The notes under the pieces were generated by a model. It ran no database searches. It was not told the origin of the DNA and saw only the letters and a list, made by a program, of their open reading frames with translations. Shown here piece after piece: positions 45,469 to 56,939 of a DNA stretch of 64,000 nt. The translations under genes were made by a program, and so were the position numbers. Location: the NCBI GenBank assembly GCA_018417955.1, contig JACTVC010000019.1:310001-374000 (forward strand), written 5' to 3'. The DNA is from Laccaria trichodermophora (lineage: Eukaryota > Basidiomycota > Agaricomycetes > Agaricales > Hydnangiaceae). Position 1 is the stretch's first letter. Each line of letters opens with the position of its first letter.

Positions 45469-46499
45469 CGCTAATACGAATACGAATATGGACACGCTGG
45501 CGATGCAAGTAGGACTGATGAACATAGATCGAGCGGGAAGCAATTTCTCCCATTTCCCTTCTTTCCTTAGTCTCCCCTTTCTCCGCCTCATTTCTGTTGT
45601 ACTAATCAACCGGATCCGTCACACGTTGTACCACCAGCCAAAACCCAACGCATTATCGCCCCCCAACCCAATATCTATTCTGTAACTCGACCCCGAAGCT
45701 CTATGTCTCTGAGCATGATGACTTCCGTTCTACGCACTCTCATACGACCCACACACAATTATGTATTCGGTTCGATTGTCGTTAACCTCCTACGACCCGA
45801 TGACGAGGAATTTATCAGCGCTATATATATGTCAGAGTTCAGAAGTGATCTCCGAGGATGGACGGTGGACAGTCTTCTCCCCTTGCTTGTCTCCTTCCAT
45901 TATTTTCTTGCCGCTTTTCCTCTTCCTAACGACTTGTCATTGATTTATCGAAATTTGTCTTCTTTCTCACAACCAGGTTGGCGCCCCTTATACGAAACAC
46001 CGTTACGCCAAGTGAGGCAGCATTCTTTAGGCTTTCTTATCTATCTTTTTTAGTACTTCTAAGTCGCCATTTTCTGCTTTTGTGTGTTCCAATTGTATTG
46101 TGTACTAGTAACACTCATATATTTCATCTTTCTTCCTCAAGTGCTTGCTTGCCTTTCATAGTTTTCTGGTGACTTTGAACAATCAAAATTGGCGAAGAGT
46201 TTGACATGCGATAGCATCAGCGGAAGTTTCTCAGCAGTTGATAGAGATAAAAATAGTCCCAATGGTTTATCCAAGCCACTAAGTACTTTTGGGGTCAAAA
46301 GTTGACCTGTACCTCTTACCTTTTGCATCAGTCTTTTGTTTTTCAGAACATCGACCACGACCCCTCACCGATGCCCAAATAGGAGATCACGAGTTGATAG
46401 AGGATGGACTTTCGCCGGCTCTTAGCTGCATGCAGCTGCAGTTCTTATCTCGTCCTGCCTTCAGAACTCTCGAGACTGACAAAGGCCCGTTGGATTTGA
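45469..46499. other. Intergenic, no supported gene
   Basis: About 1 kb holding the 3' UTR of the Whi5-like gene and the promoter of the SUR7/PalI-like gene. Frames here have T-rich, UTR-like composition and no family match. Confidence 0.5.
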
Positions 46500-47364
46500 A
46501 TGGCTTTGACCCTTCCTCATGTTTTCTGCGTCTTCTTCCCAACCTTTGTATCGTTCACCTTCTTGTGAGTTCAGCCCGTTCATACACGAGGTTTTGCGTA
46601 TTGATGACCCCCCGTCCAGGACGCTTATCACATTTTCGCTTCCCATCTCAAAGTCTCTGTATTTCCTCTATGCTTCCGAAGCAGGAGGTGTAAGATTCGG
46701 TATCTGGGGCTGGTGTCTTGACTCAGATCCTATTTGCATGAACCCCATGAGGTGCGAATCGCTGTTCTTTTTTTGTTATGTACTATGATTGAATCGCGGG
46801 TCGCTTATCCAACAGATTGGGGTATACATGGGAGCCCCAAATAGCTACGCCAATCACCAGCGCGCTGATCCTCTTCCCGATAGGTTTGTACTCAAGACCA
46901 CATAACTGACCCACCCCAACTGACCTTCTGGCTTCTTTTGTTATCAGCCTCCGTCTGCTGCTTCCTGACCATATTAACCCTCATACCGATCTCGTCCGGC
47001 CGCCCAGTAAAGAATTCCGGAAGGGTATTCCTGGGTTTTTCTCTCTTTACTTTCTTCGTCGCCAAACTGGCGTTCATATTCACGATTGCCATGTGGGCTA
47101 TTGCCAAGACCCGATTTCGGAGAGCAGGATATAAGTCGCATTTCGGTCCTTTGGTATGTTAACATTTTGTTGCGGCCATGCTTCCACTTTTGCTTGAGAC
47201 GCTGATGTTTTATGTAGCCCTGGCTGTCTCTCTTCGCCATGCTTCTCCTTCTCTTGTCTAGCATCCTCGGTGCCGTCTTCCTCAAGCCTTTGAGCCCTCA
47301 AGTCGTGCAAATGAAGGACGTCAAAGGGCGTCCTTCACGGTCCCGATACAGAAACCATTCTTGA
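46500..47364 (+). CDS. SUR7/PalI-family four-TM membrane protein
   Basis: The ATG at 46500 starts MALTLPHVFCVFFPTFVSFT and runs into the first membrane segment, which crosses an intron to TLITFSLPISKSLYFLYAS. The extracellular loop has the family signature GGVRFGIWGWCLDSDPIC, then LGYTWEPQIATPITSA. Three more hydrophobic segments follow (ILFPIASVCCFLTILTLIPI; FSLFTFFVAKLAFIFTIAMW; SLFAMLLLLLSSILGAVFL). The basic C-terminus ends RPSRSRYRNHS at 47362-47364. Four introns. Relatives are the eisosome protein Sur7 and the ambient-pH sensor subunit PalI/Rim9. The sequence does not say which role applies. Confidence 0.8.
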
Positions 47365-47770
47365 ACTCATCGAGCCTTGTACGTCGTCGGGCGCGTCATA
47401 GTCGTAACAAGCAGATCTAAACGGTGGGGCGAGAAAGCGTTTTTCACTCAATCATGATAGTTACGCGGTTTTACGACATTTTACGATATCACTGCTTGCT
47501 GTTTTTGTGCTCAATCTCATCGGAATAATAAATACTGGATATTTGAATATTTGAGTCAGAAGATCGGCCATCATCAAGATTCACAAAAATGGTCAAAAGG
47601 AAACATAGGACGTAGCGCCCCAAAGAGTATGAGTAAAAGATTTGAAGCGCTCGCGCCCACCGGAGGTTATTGGTACATAAACAACATGTGCCCGGCACTC
47701 CGACCCGCTGATGACCAAGATATGACTCCGTCAAGTCAATTCTTCCCCTTCACTGCTCTCAAATTTCAAC
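47365..47770. other. Intergenic, no supported gene
   Basis: About 400 bp between two plus-strand genes. It should contain the promoter of the cytochrome b5-like gene. Nothing else is recognised. Confidence 0.5.
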
Positions 47771-48583
47771 ATGACTTCGTATCTTCGAAGTTGGCTCTAC
47801 TCAGGCACATCAGCTGTAGCAGAAACGACCACTCCGGGGGTTCCTTTTCTAAACAGGATATCCCCACCTCCGTCCGACGACGAGGGCGAAGCCACGGAGA
47901 CAGAGGAGGACAAGGCTGATGATTCCCCACCAGCGTTTCCCAGCCTCAATAGTGCCCAGAGGGTGAAAACTCAGAAAATACCGAGCATCTTGACTGATAC
48001 TCAGCTGATGCCTCCACCACCATTCCCCGGACTAGCCGTGCGCACTCCAGGTGTTCCCTCTCGGGCGGCTCCGTCTGGTTCTTCTTCACTCGCGGTCCCA
48101 CCTACAACGACGAAAGCGCCTGTCAAGCCTTCGAAGAAGAGGGAAAAGGTGGCCCTCGCTCCGGGTCATAGTCCTCTTGACTGGGCGGCATTGAAGTCCT
48201 CCAATCAGGACTTACGGGTGAGTTTGCTTCCTTGGGCTTATCGATATGATATCGATCATCCGACGTTCAGGGAGTGGATACACTTATGCGGATACCACCG
48301 TCCGTGCTGAAACAGCATAATAAGCGCGATGATGCCTGGTCCGCCTTTAACGGGAAGGTCTACAACATTACACCGTATCTGCCATTTCACCCTGGTGGTG
48401 AGAAAGAGCTGATGCGCGTCGCTGGAAGAGATGGGACCAAGCTTTTTGGTGAGTCGTTCGAGATCCACCCGCATTTCTTTCTTGGCTGACAGAACGAATC
48501 CAGCCACAACGCATGCTTGGGTTAACGTTGATTTTATGCTCGATCAGTGTCTCGTGGGCTTCCTGATACCCGAACCCTCATGA
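47771..48583 (+). CDS. Cytochrome b5-like heme-binding protein (Irc21-like layout)
   Basis: The ATG at 47771 starts MTSYLRSWLYSGTSAVAET. About 130 disordered, acidic then Pro/Ser-rich residues follow (DDEGEATETEEDKADDSP). The conserved part begins GHSPLDWAALKSSNQDLRG. It continues into a cytochrome b5 domain: RIPPSVLKQHNKRDDAWSAF, NGKVYNITPYLPFHPGGEKE and LMRVAGRDGTKLF. The heme ligand His of HPGG is present. The second ligand would be the His of TTHAWVNVDFMLDQC after the last intron. It ends FLIPEPS at 48581-48583. Two introns. There is no membrane anchor, so it is probably cytosolic, like yeast Irc21 or the b5 domain of NCB5OR. Confidence 0.85.
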
Positions 48584-48808
48584 TAACCCAACCTCCGACG
48601 ATGAATCGCAGAAGCCTATTTATTCTCATATCCCGCAGCTTCAATAGATGATCCATGATACCCTGAGGTGTTGGTGTATAGATTTTACATGGAGACTCAG
48701 AACCTAGACGCGTTTGAATTTGGATTTGTAACGATATCATGATTCACGGAGCAGATGCAGCAATCTCAAAATATCATTTGAGATCATAAAATGGTACGTT
48801 CCAAGAAA

Positions 48809-51800
48809 TTATGAATTAGGATCATCTGAATCTAATGTTACACTGACACTGGTGACAAGAGGGGGAATACTCCCAACATTTCCCAACTTGAATTTGGTTT
48901 CAGCCAGAATCTTGTTCAGATCTTGAGAAAACTTGGGAGGAGGAGGGGGAGGAGGAGGAGGAGGTTGTTGCAGAGATGCATAAAGAACAAAAATACAATC
49001 CACCATTCCAGCAAGTTGGATCAGCCGAACAACATTCTTGCCTTCATGAATGTGGTCTTCCAAATTAACGGAAGGGCTTGGTGGTTCCTTTCAAACCATT
49101 ATAAGCATAATTGCCTACAGCTGGCTGACTCATGAATGTGGACTCACCAAGTTGAAAGGCAACCAAGTATGACCATGGGAGGTCCCTGGGTTAACTTCAA
49201 TAATCAGGTTGCCTATTGGAGGCCAGCTTTCTTTGATGGTGGACAAAGCAATGGCAACATCCCCTGCAGAAGCACCTGGCTGAATTGTTGCTTGGACTGA
49301 TTGAACAAGATCCGTGGGAAGACAGAGAATCTGTAGACATAATCCCGGCTTGCCCATCTGCGAAGGTACAGTTCTATTCTCCGATATCGAAGAACTGTTG
49401 ATTGTCAGAAAAAGCTAGCATCAATGTAGAGTCATGGACTTACATTTCAGGAATATCCCATTTCGTTGCTGTTTCTTTGTCAATTTCAAAAGAACATTCC
49501 AAAATATTTGTCTGTTTTGAGCCCATTTTTACAAACCACAAACCAGGAACATTGTGGCAGGAATTTGATAGAACCGGGGTCGGAGGGCGTGGATGGGTAG
49601 CTGAGGTCTCATTCAAGTGATTAATTTTGTGTTTTCTCTTTTCTTCATTGAGCCCTTCAAGTGTCGATGTGGTCGAGGAGCGTCGAGGATTGTATATTAT
49701 TGTTGATGCAGGGCGTGATTCTGGGAGTCTATGTCGTTTTCCTGGGCCAAGGCTTCCAGAAAATGAGTGTGATCGTGACGGTGAGGGTGAACGTGAGTCT
49801 GTTTCCGTTCGATGGTGGGGACTTTCGTAACGTCTTCGTTTCGGGGAACGTGATTTCCTCGGAGTCTTATCTAGGCGCTCAATTGTCGGAGTTCGTCTCC
49901 GCATTGGGGGTGACTTGGATCGACGGATGGGGGAATATGGCTTTCTAGCTGAGCGACGAGGGGCTTCCGGATAGTATGGAGAGCGATGACGTGACGTGTA
50001 AGGGTCCTTGCGGATTGGCGAAACCTCTTTTTGATACCTACTGATGGGAGAACGTGATCGTGAGTGCCCTCTTTTGACTCGTAGATGCTCAGCAGGGCTG
50101 GGTGGCCGTCCATTTCTGGCAGGTGAGCGGGCCCGGCAGGATGAAAAGTCAGCGGAACGAGAAGTAGATGGCGGAGGTGGGGAATATCGACGACGACGAG
50201 GGCTGTGTGTCTTATCTTGGCGTGCATGGGAGTGAGAGTAGGAAGGCGAACGTGTACGACGTCGTGGAGATCGTGAAGGACTCCGGCGAGTAGCAGATGC
50301 ATTGCTGTTTGAGGTTCGACGGTCTGGGGCCACATGCCGTTTCGTCCTGTCAATGCCGTCTGACGATATATTGGGATCATGCCCGAGAGATGGTCGTCTT
50401 GGATCCAATGAGCCTTTGCTGCCCCAGTCCTTGAAAGCCGATGTAGTTGGTGTTCGTACGGGCGCGGGAGGTTTCTCCAACGAGTCCGAACGGCGGTCTA
50501 AAATTGACGACCGTCTTGGTCTTGCTTCTATCTGCATGTCCGATGAATCTCTCCTGTGATGGCTTCGCGCATAGTCTCGGTCCGACGTTCTTCCCGTCTC
50601 CACTCGGCCATTCAGTGAATCTTGTCGAGGTGCATAGTCTTTTGTCGACGATCTTTTGGCTTCGTGACCCGCCCTTCGATCACGAATCTCCTTGAGTTGA
50701 AGATACTTGGACAATTCATCTGTTCTGTCTTTGGGTTTCGATTGTTCGTGGTATTCAGGTCCTTTTGCGATGGATGCTTCGGTTTTGTTCTGTCCTTTCT
50801 TGAAATAGTCACCGTAACTTGGGCTTTTCATCAGTTCAGTCTTCTTCAATTGAGATGAGCCTTGACGCATAGCACGAGGACCCCATGGCGGCGTCCGGTC
50901 TGCTTTCGCTAGGGGCAGTGACTGACTCGACATCGAGCTAGATTCTTCTGGTGCAACCTGTGAACGATCAGTATGGATACTTACTGCCGCCTCCTTAGCG
51001 GCCGTTGCATTCAGTGCCACCATTTCCCTCCTTATACCGCGCGTTTGCCCAGCAAATGAGGTACAGGCCGCGTCGTCCACAACACCAGATAGCGCCCTCT
51101 CAACGGACTCGGGACTTTGTATTGTTTCCTGTCCAAAATCGGTTCGACGTTGGGCGTTTTGCGTGATGAGAGGCAGTAGCAGCTTCCTTACATTCAAAAT
51201 AAAGTCGGGCGGCACTGGTAAATTCGGCTCTTCCCATTGGCCTTCTTCGGGGGATGAATGAGGCGAATTTCTGGTAGGCAATGCTTGTGGGGTCATGGAA
51301 GAATTCATGGTTTGTTCGAGAGTTCCGCCTTCAGTGGCGGGAACAAGAAAAGCGGGAGAAGAGGAAGATGCAACGGCATTCTGATGTTGGACTGGAGAAT
51401 TTAAGTTATTGTGTCGTTCAGAAAATGTGAGCCCTGGAACTGCGTCGAGGTCTTTGTGCGCTGTCGAGCCTTCGTCTGCTGGTTGACGATGGTCGCCATT
51501 GCTTTCTTCAACGCGATTGTGCAGGGAGTCGTCGGAGATGGTTGGTGCACTTTCAACAGTGCACTTTCCCGCCTCGTGGTGGACAGTGTCAATCTAACAA
51601 ACGATAATGCCAATCGATCGGTCGACATGAGCGAAACAAAGAAACAAGACATTCTGTGACATACAGCCGTTGTATTGATTCCGGAAACTGCCACTGCCTC
51701 ATGGCTTGCCTGATCAGTCCAAACATGACCATTGGGCGCCTCTTGAGCAATAGTTCCACCTAGTGCAGGTGTGCTATCAATATCCATGTCTTCCGAGTGT

Positions 51801-52234
51801 TGCATTATCGGAGTGTGCGGGGCTGCATAGAGCCCATTCCCGATTCTCTCGATCAACCGCTTTGGGCTCTCCTCGACCGCATTAGCGCGTTTTGTGGGGC
51901 TGCTGGCGGGGAATACGGGCAGCTCAATCCTCTTGAGCAAGGATGGGGGTTCTGCAGATCGGAACCTGCGAAACGGCGCGGTTGGACCTTCTCCCCTTCT
52001 TTCCCCTCCGTTGCTCGGAAGAAGGTAAGCTTCTGCACCGCAATTGCTCGAAGCAATGCTTGAGGCATCGCTGTCGTAATCAGCGGGGGTGTTTTCCTCT
52101 CTCCTTGAGTTGTAGGTGAGCGAGGAAGCGCGCTTGTGGTGCCCCGAATGTCCGAGCTGATGATCTTCACGTTTCCAAACGAGGTTTGAAAAATATTTAC
52201 GTTTTCCACCAATTCTTGACTTGAGATCGGCCAT
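48809..52234 (-). CDS. RS-rich nuclear protein with a possible PINIT-like C-terminal domain
   Basis: The start at 52234 gives MADLKSRIGGKRKYFSNLVW. The first ~500 residues are disordered. The middle is rich in Arg-Ser, Ser-Pro and Arg-Arg (SRSPRRRTRSPSYSHS, RRSKSPPMRRRTPTIERLD), typical of splicing-speckle or chromatin-associated proteins. The C-terminal part is folded: NVPGLWFVKMGSKQTNILEC, GNLIIEVNPGTSHGHTWLPF, then after an intron EDHIHEGKNVVRLIQLAGMV and DCIFVLYAS. This resembles the order of the PINIT domain of PIAS/Siz SUMO ligases, but no SP-RING finger follows. A ten-proline run and LDSDDPNS end the protein at 48809. The similarity is my reading, not a search result. Confidence 0.7.
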
Positions 52235-52511
52235 CAGGTTAGAAGGGGGAAGACAATACGTTTGTAGTTCAAATAAGCTCGAGAAACATGAGGTTACTGT
52301 GATGTTGGCCTGCAGCTGCCTGCAGGCTTGTGCGCGGTGATTGGTTCAGAGGGGTAATAATATAATGATGGGGAAGCGACATCTGGACCGTGGTACTTCC
52401 TGGTACTTCTAAATTGCTTCCAAATAAGATTTATTGAGGTCGGCTCTGACGTTTGGGCCAGGCCACTGCGCTCTTAAATACCCCCAACTTGCTTGTCCAA
52501 GACATCTAGTA
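52235..52511. promoter_or_regulatory. Shared upstream region of two divergent genes
   Basis: Only 277 bp separate the starts of the RS-rich protein gene (-) and the enoyl-CoA hydratase/isomerase gene (+), so both promoters must lie here. No clear TATA box or named motif was found. Confidence 0.5.
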
Positions 52512-53743
52512 ATGGCTTCTCCTGACTATCACGCACAAGGTTTCAAGGACATCATCGTCACTCTCGACGGAGCGATTCTGACAATCGTTCTCAACCGTGC
52601 AAAGCAGTGAGTGTTTTTCAGAAGACTCACTAGTTTACTTACATCGGACTGTAAAGTCGAAACACTTTTACAGACAACATTGTCGACGAAACTACCAAAG
52701 TCTTTGACTTGGCCGACAGAGACGACCGCGTTCGCGTGGTCATTCTCACAGCGGAGCATACCGCCCCCGCATACTGTGCCGGAGTGAGACCAGTACTTTA
52801 CGGCGTTGTTCTTGTTGCTAACCCGTTCGAAAGGCTGACATTTCCGGGGGCTGGAAGGTCCTTTGGCTTCCAGAGGCCGAGAAGGAGGGTGAACATGGTG
52901 AACTCAATCCCAAACTGAACGCGTCTGGTCAACTGACTTTCTTTATTACCTTAGCACATCGAGATGGGGGAGGAAAAGTTTCCCTTGCCATCATGAGGTG
53001 CCGCAAGATCACCATTGCAGCAATCAATGGCCATGCCGTGAGCTCACATATGTACTTTCCTTGCACCTTTTTGAGCAAACGTTTTGCCCACAGGCCGGAG
53101 TCGGAATGACAGCATTTCAACTTCCCTTTGACTTCCGCTTTGTCTGGACTGGTGCGAAGCTCACATTCCCCTTCATTAGACGTGGTATTGTCCCAGAGGG
53201 TATGTAATCCTCTCCATCAAAAATCAAAACACTAACGCAGAAAAACCAACACGACTTTAGCCACCTCAAGTTACCTCCTCCCTCGTCTCATTGGACACTC
53301 CCGTGCCAACTCCCTCCTTCTCTCAGGAGCAACCGTAACCCCCGAGTCTCCGTACATCAAGGACCTATACCACCAGATCGTGCCTACCCGTGAGGGAGTG
53401 TATCCCGCCGCCAAAGCATTCGCGGAGGAGCTGGCAGCTAATACTTCTATGGTGTCGATCGCTTACACCAAAGGGTTGTTGCAGCACCCCGGTAGCTCAA
53501 TTGAGGAAAATCATTTGCTTGATTCAAGGGGTATCAAGTTGGGTGGGATGTCGAATGATGGGAAGGAAGGGGCGCTGGCATTCAAAGAGAGGAGGCTGCC
53601 GAAGTTCAAGGATAAGTTGTCGGAGAATCTTTCGCCTTGGTATCCTTGGGTAAGTGCTTTTTCGGAGTCTATTGCGAGTGAGAGTTGACGGCCTGCACAA
53701 GTGGAGGACGATTGATGTCAAGCACCGTCAATCCAAGCTCTAA
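52512..53743 (+). CDS. Peroxisomal enoyl-CoA hydratase/isomerase (ECI-type)
   Basis: A crotonase-fold enzyme, probably of the delta3,delta2-enoyl-CoA isomerase type used in oxidation of unsaturated fatty acids. The ATG at 52512 starts MASPDYHAQGFKDIIVTLDG and AILTIVLNRAKQ. The CoA-pocket region is RVRVVILTAEHTAPAYCAG joined after an intron to ADISGGWK-like sequence. ITIAAINGHAAGVGMTAFQL supplies the oxyanion-hole Gly, and the catalytic region is FVWTGAKLTFPFIRRGIVPE. Removing the last intron (53650-53701) makes the C-terminus WRTIDVKHRQSKL, a canonical PTS1 peroxisome signal. If that intron is kept, the protein ends SIASES and loses SKL. About 290 residues; isomerase versus hydratase is not settled. 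Confidence 0.88.
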
Positions 53744-53829
53744 GCAGAAGTGGACATGTAGTCGTTGTCCTTGAAAGCCGTTACTGTCTGTAATTCTATC
53801 GATAAGTTATGTACAATAGTCCGCGTCAA

Positions 53830-55495
53830 TTACACATTGAAGTCACCAACAACCTCCCTTTCCTCCGTAACGAGAATGTCGCGTCTATGTTGATAAATTG
53901 CGCTAACCACCTCTCTTTCTACCCATCGTCGATCAGCATCGTTTCCAATTGGCTTGAGGCTATAGTATATTGACAACGCAGAAAGTGCACCACCATATGC
54001 GTGTGAAATGCCTTGCAGAACGACAATCATTAAGGGTCAATCGGTCTCAAATTTCAGCGTCAGCGTACCAGTATCGATGATGATGATTTTTCCTCCACAT
54101 CTTGCTTTGATATTCTATCCGAATAGATTGAGCACTAAATCGGGTGTCCATTGGACATGCAGAGACAAACCTTGAAATCGGGGGTATGTCCCATAATCAT
54201 CCTCCTCGTCCCAGTTTTCGCGAGAACCCTATCGACGTCGGCACATACTTTCTCATCGGGATCTGTAGCCCAGCCTCGGTACCACAACGGGCCGTTACCA
54301 TCATATAATCTTTCTTCTTCCTGCGTCGTACCTAAACACACCGAAGGATTCAGATTTACAGTGAGGTGAAGCAAGATAACACGAACTTAGCGGGAGACCA
54401 GGGTACGGGCTTGGCGGATGAGGCGGGGGCGGTTGTCTTCTCTGCAGCTTAGCCAATAGGGAATCCGAAATCTTATTGATCCTCGACGGGAAAGGCGTCA
54501 ACTCCCTATACGTCGGGGACAACCCACCATGTACGAAAGAAATGGCAGAGTGGGAAAGAGGTTGGCTAGAGTCGTAATAATAACTTGGATCGAGGTCCCC
54601 GTCCGAATCTTTTTCGTAGTGCATTTTCATTGATTTGGGTGGGTATGGGGTGTTGGGCGGCCCGAGATATGAGTGCAGTGGGAGTCGGGAGGCGGTGGTG
54701 TAGTTTGCTGCCCATGAGCGCCCGATGCGGCCCGTTGTTAGCATTTGTTGCCGTGCGGAGACGCTGCCGAAAGTTTTTATTTCGGTTGGGTATACGTATC
54801 TACGAGAGTGAACGGTAAGTATGGAATGGTCGCTAAGAATAATATGGGCGGAATGTTACCTCCAATCACCTTTCAGACGTGTAAATAGGGTTGCTCTAAC
54901 AGAATAAATAAAATACATACCAATTACGTTCATCCATTCGTGGTTCCCAAGATGAGAGAGCACAGTCCCTCCAACAGCCGCCGCCTGTGAGCGGAGTTTG
55001 TCCATCCAAAAGAACAAGGGTATCGTATCGTCTCCCCTACCAGATATATTTTAGCTGCACACCGAAAAGGATACCACAAACTTCAACAACCCACCTATCA
55101 ATGATATCCCCCGTCTGCACAAAAAAATCAATATCGCCTGTCCAATCGCCATTCGAATCCGTAATTCCAGAGAACTGCAACACCTTTCGTGCATTCGGCA
55201 GGTCCCCATGCAAATCACCCACCGCAACTATATGCCTTGTAAAAGGCCTGCGCGCGGACGCCGGGTTATGTTCAGGGTGCTGGCGGTCTCCTTGTGGGTG
55301 AAGAATTACCCCCGGCCATATAGAGCTTGAGAGTATTTGGTACCAGCGCAGTTGCGCGAGGATGTCAGGTCGGTTCGACGTGTACTTTACGAGGTGGGGG
55401 ACCAAGACGTGAAGTTCTGCAGCGTAGATCAAGTAGAAGGCGAAGAAGAACGATAGACTCCCGAATAGGATGACTGGAGTTCGTGGCAAGTTCAT
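53830..55495 (-). CDS. Membrane-anchored calcineurin-like metallophosphatase
   Basis: The start at 55495 gives MNLPRTPVILFGSLSFFFAF and an N-terminal membrane anchor (LSFFFAFYLIYAAELHVLV), so the enzyme probably faces the secretory lumen or outside. Metallophosphoesterase motifs are in order: HIVAVGDLHGD, FVQTGDIIDRG, HLGNHEWMN, SFVHGGLSP and RRMIMGHTPDF. The last part is KIIIIDTGISHAYGGALSAL. It ends VVGDFNV at 53830. Several introns, one of them long. The layout fits the bacterial-like Shelphs-type fungal phosphatases. Substrate unknown. It converges on the SKL enzyme gene with 86 bp between stops. Confidence 0.83.
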
Positions 55496-55849
55496 GATTG
55501 TAGGACTCCAAGTACTCAAGCAGCGCTGTAGCCTGTGGCAAGAGTCGCTTGACGACGTCGAAACCAGCGTCGAGCACTGCCAGTACTTGCAGATCTGATC
55601 GGGACCGCTGAGACCAAATAGCTTTCAACACACAATTCGCTATTGATTCGCTAGATTACTTTTGGATTCAATTTGGATTACTTTCTGTCACTCGACCTGG
55701 ATTGCTTATCATACAGGAAACATGATAGTACAACGTAACAAAAAAGCTGTTCTCTTTTCCTTCAAAAATTCCGTCGGAATCCCGCTGAAAACCCATCCCG
55801 TCCTCGAGGCCTTCAAAATCACCCTGCGATACCCTACCGAGTCAAATGA
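55496..55849. other. Upstream region of the metallophosphatase gene
   Basis: About 350 bp. The phosphatase promoter should be here, next to the 3' end of the small mitochondrial-type gene. No element recognised. Confidence 0.4.
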
Positions 55850-56528
55850 TCAAGCACCTCGCGCCTCTTGACCCTTCTTCTTTGTCTTCCGGCCCTCTTC
55901 TGCCTCCCTCTTCGTCGTCGGCGCATTGTTATACCCCGCCAACAAATCCTCTTTCCCCTCCGCACCCTTCAGAGGCCCCGTCACTTCGTCACGCTCATAG
56001 AACGCCGTCGTCGACATCGCCTCCTTCTCCTCGTTGATAGTCACCGTCTCTTCGGTGAGTTGCGTGCGCACGTGTTCGACTGTACGAGCTTGAAGGTCGC
56101 TTGGTGTTCCAGGGGCTTGGTCCGCCTGAGCAGCGCAGGGTTCGGCTAGGAACAATAAAGACGAGGGAGCGTGATGAACGTACCTTCACATGAGCCTCGG
56201 ACTCAGTGGCGAGTTCCTCGTTCCACCCTGGTGCGTTTTCGTGTGGGGGGGTTGGCTTGTGGTGTCGTTTCTCTGCCTCCAAAACCTGTTCACGTTCAAG
56301 AGATTGAATAAGTGAAAGTGTGGATTCCAACGCACGTCGGAATCTTTCTTGCTGTGCGCATACAAGGAATGGGCGACGGGTTATATGATTTGCGTTCGTC
56401 TTCACCAGACGTACAACTCACCTAGTACTTTTACCCTTCGCCGAAGACGACGCGGTGGCCATAGCACGTCTTGCAACTCCTCCTGGGCGCAGTGCGACGG
56501 CACGAGAGGCAGCGAACGGGGTGTACAT
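55850..56528 (-). CDS. Small, probably mitochondrial protein of unknown function
   Basis: The C-terminal exons read QERFRRALESTLSLIQSLER, GWNEELATESEAHVK and ADQAPGTPSDLQARTVEHVR. The Lys-rich end is GRKTKKKGQEARGA (stop at 55850). The second intron joins HVK to ADQ cleanly. Upstream, ATG at 56528 gives MYTPFAASRAVALRPGGVAR and RAMATASSSAKGKST, a good mitochondrial presequence with Arg and no acidic residues. However, the GT donor after it leaves the wrong phase for the QERF exon, and I found no donor that fits. Exon 1 is therefore tentative. The GW-EELAT-SEA-VKAD pattern is shared with other fungal mitochondrial-type proteins I recall, with no known role. Confidence 0.6.
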
Positions 56529-56939
56529 GGTTGGTTAAGAAGAAAGATAAGTTTCGGATGAGGATATTTAACAACTCCAAAACCTTATCACCTTCCTCCA
56601 TTATGACGTCACACGTGATTTGGTCATTTATCTTATCAGGTCAAACAGCTCAAGAGTGCTCAAGCGTATGTATTGAGACTTAGGACTGAACGAACACGAA
56701 CAGAAACAATCTAGTATTAGAAAAAACGGGACGTAAAAAGGAAAAGAAATCGGATCTCAGAAAGAAGGAAGAGGTATATCCGATATCGAGTAAAAGTGAG
56801 GTTACACAGTTCTTGGTCTGATTTTGGCGTGCCTGGATGCACAAGGGGCGACGACGGAAACAGGTTCTCTAGCAGCTCTCTTCTCAATAATCATTGTAAC
56901 ACTGATGAAGTGTATGTACGTTATTATCATGACATTTCA
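56529..56939. other. Intergenic upstream of the mitochondrial-type gene
   Basis: About 410 bp, including the promoter of the small gene and the PP2A 3' flank. No gene or repeat is supported. Confidence 0.45.

Noticed and set aside
48940..48966. GGA-repeat microsatellite
   Set aside because: It is the codon run for a polyproline stretch in the minus-strand gene, not a separate element.
49871..50380. Minus-strand ORF overlapping the RS-rich gene
   Set aside because: Off-frame shadow; the 49440-51308 frame is continuous and has the conserved C-terminus.
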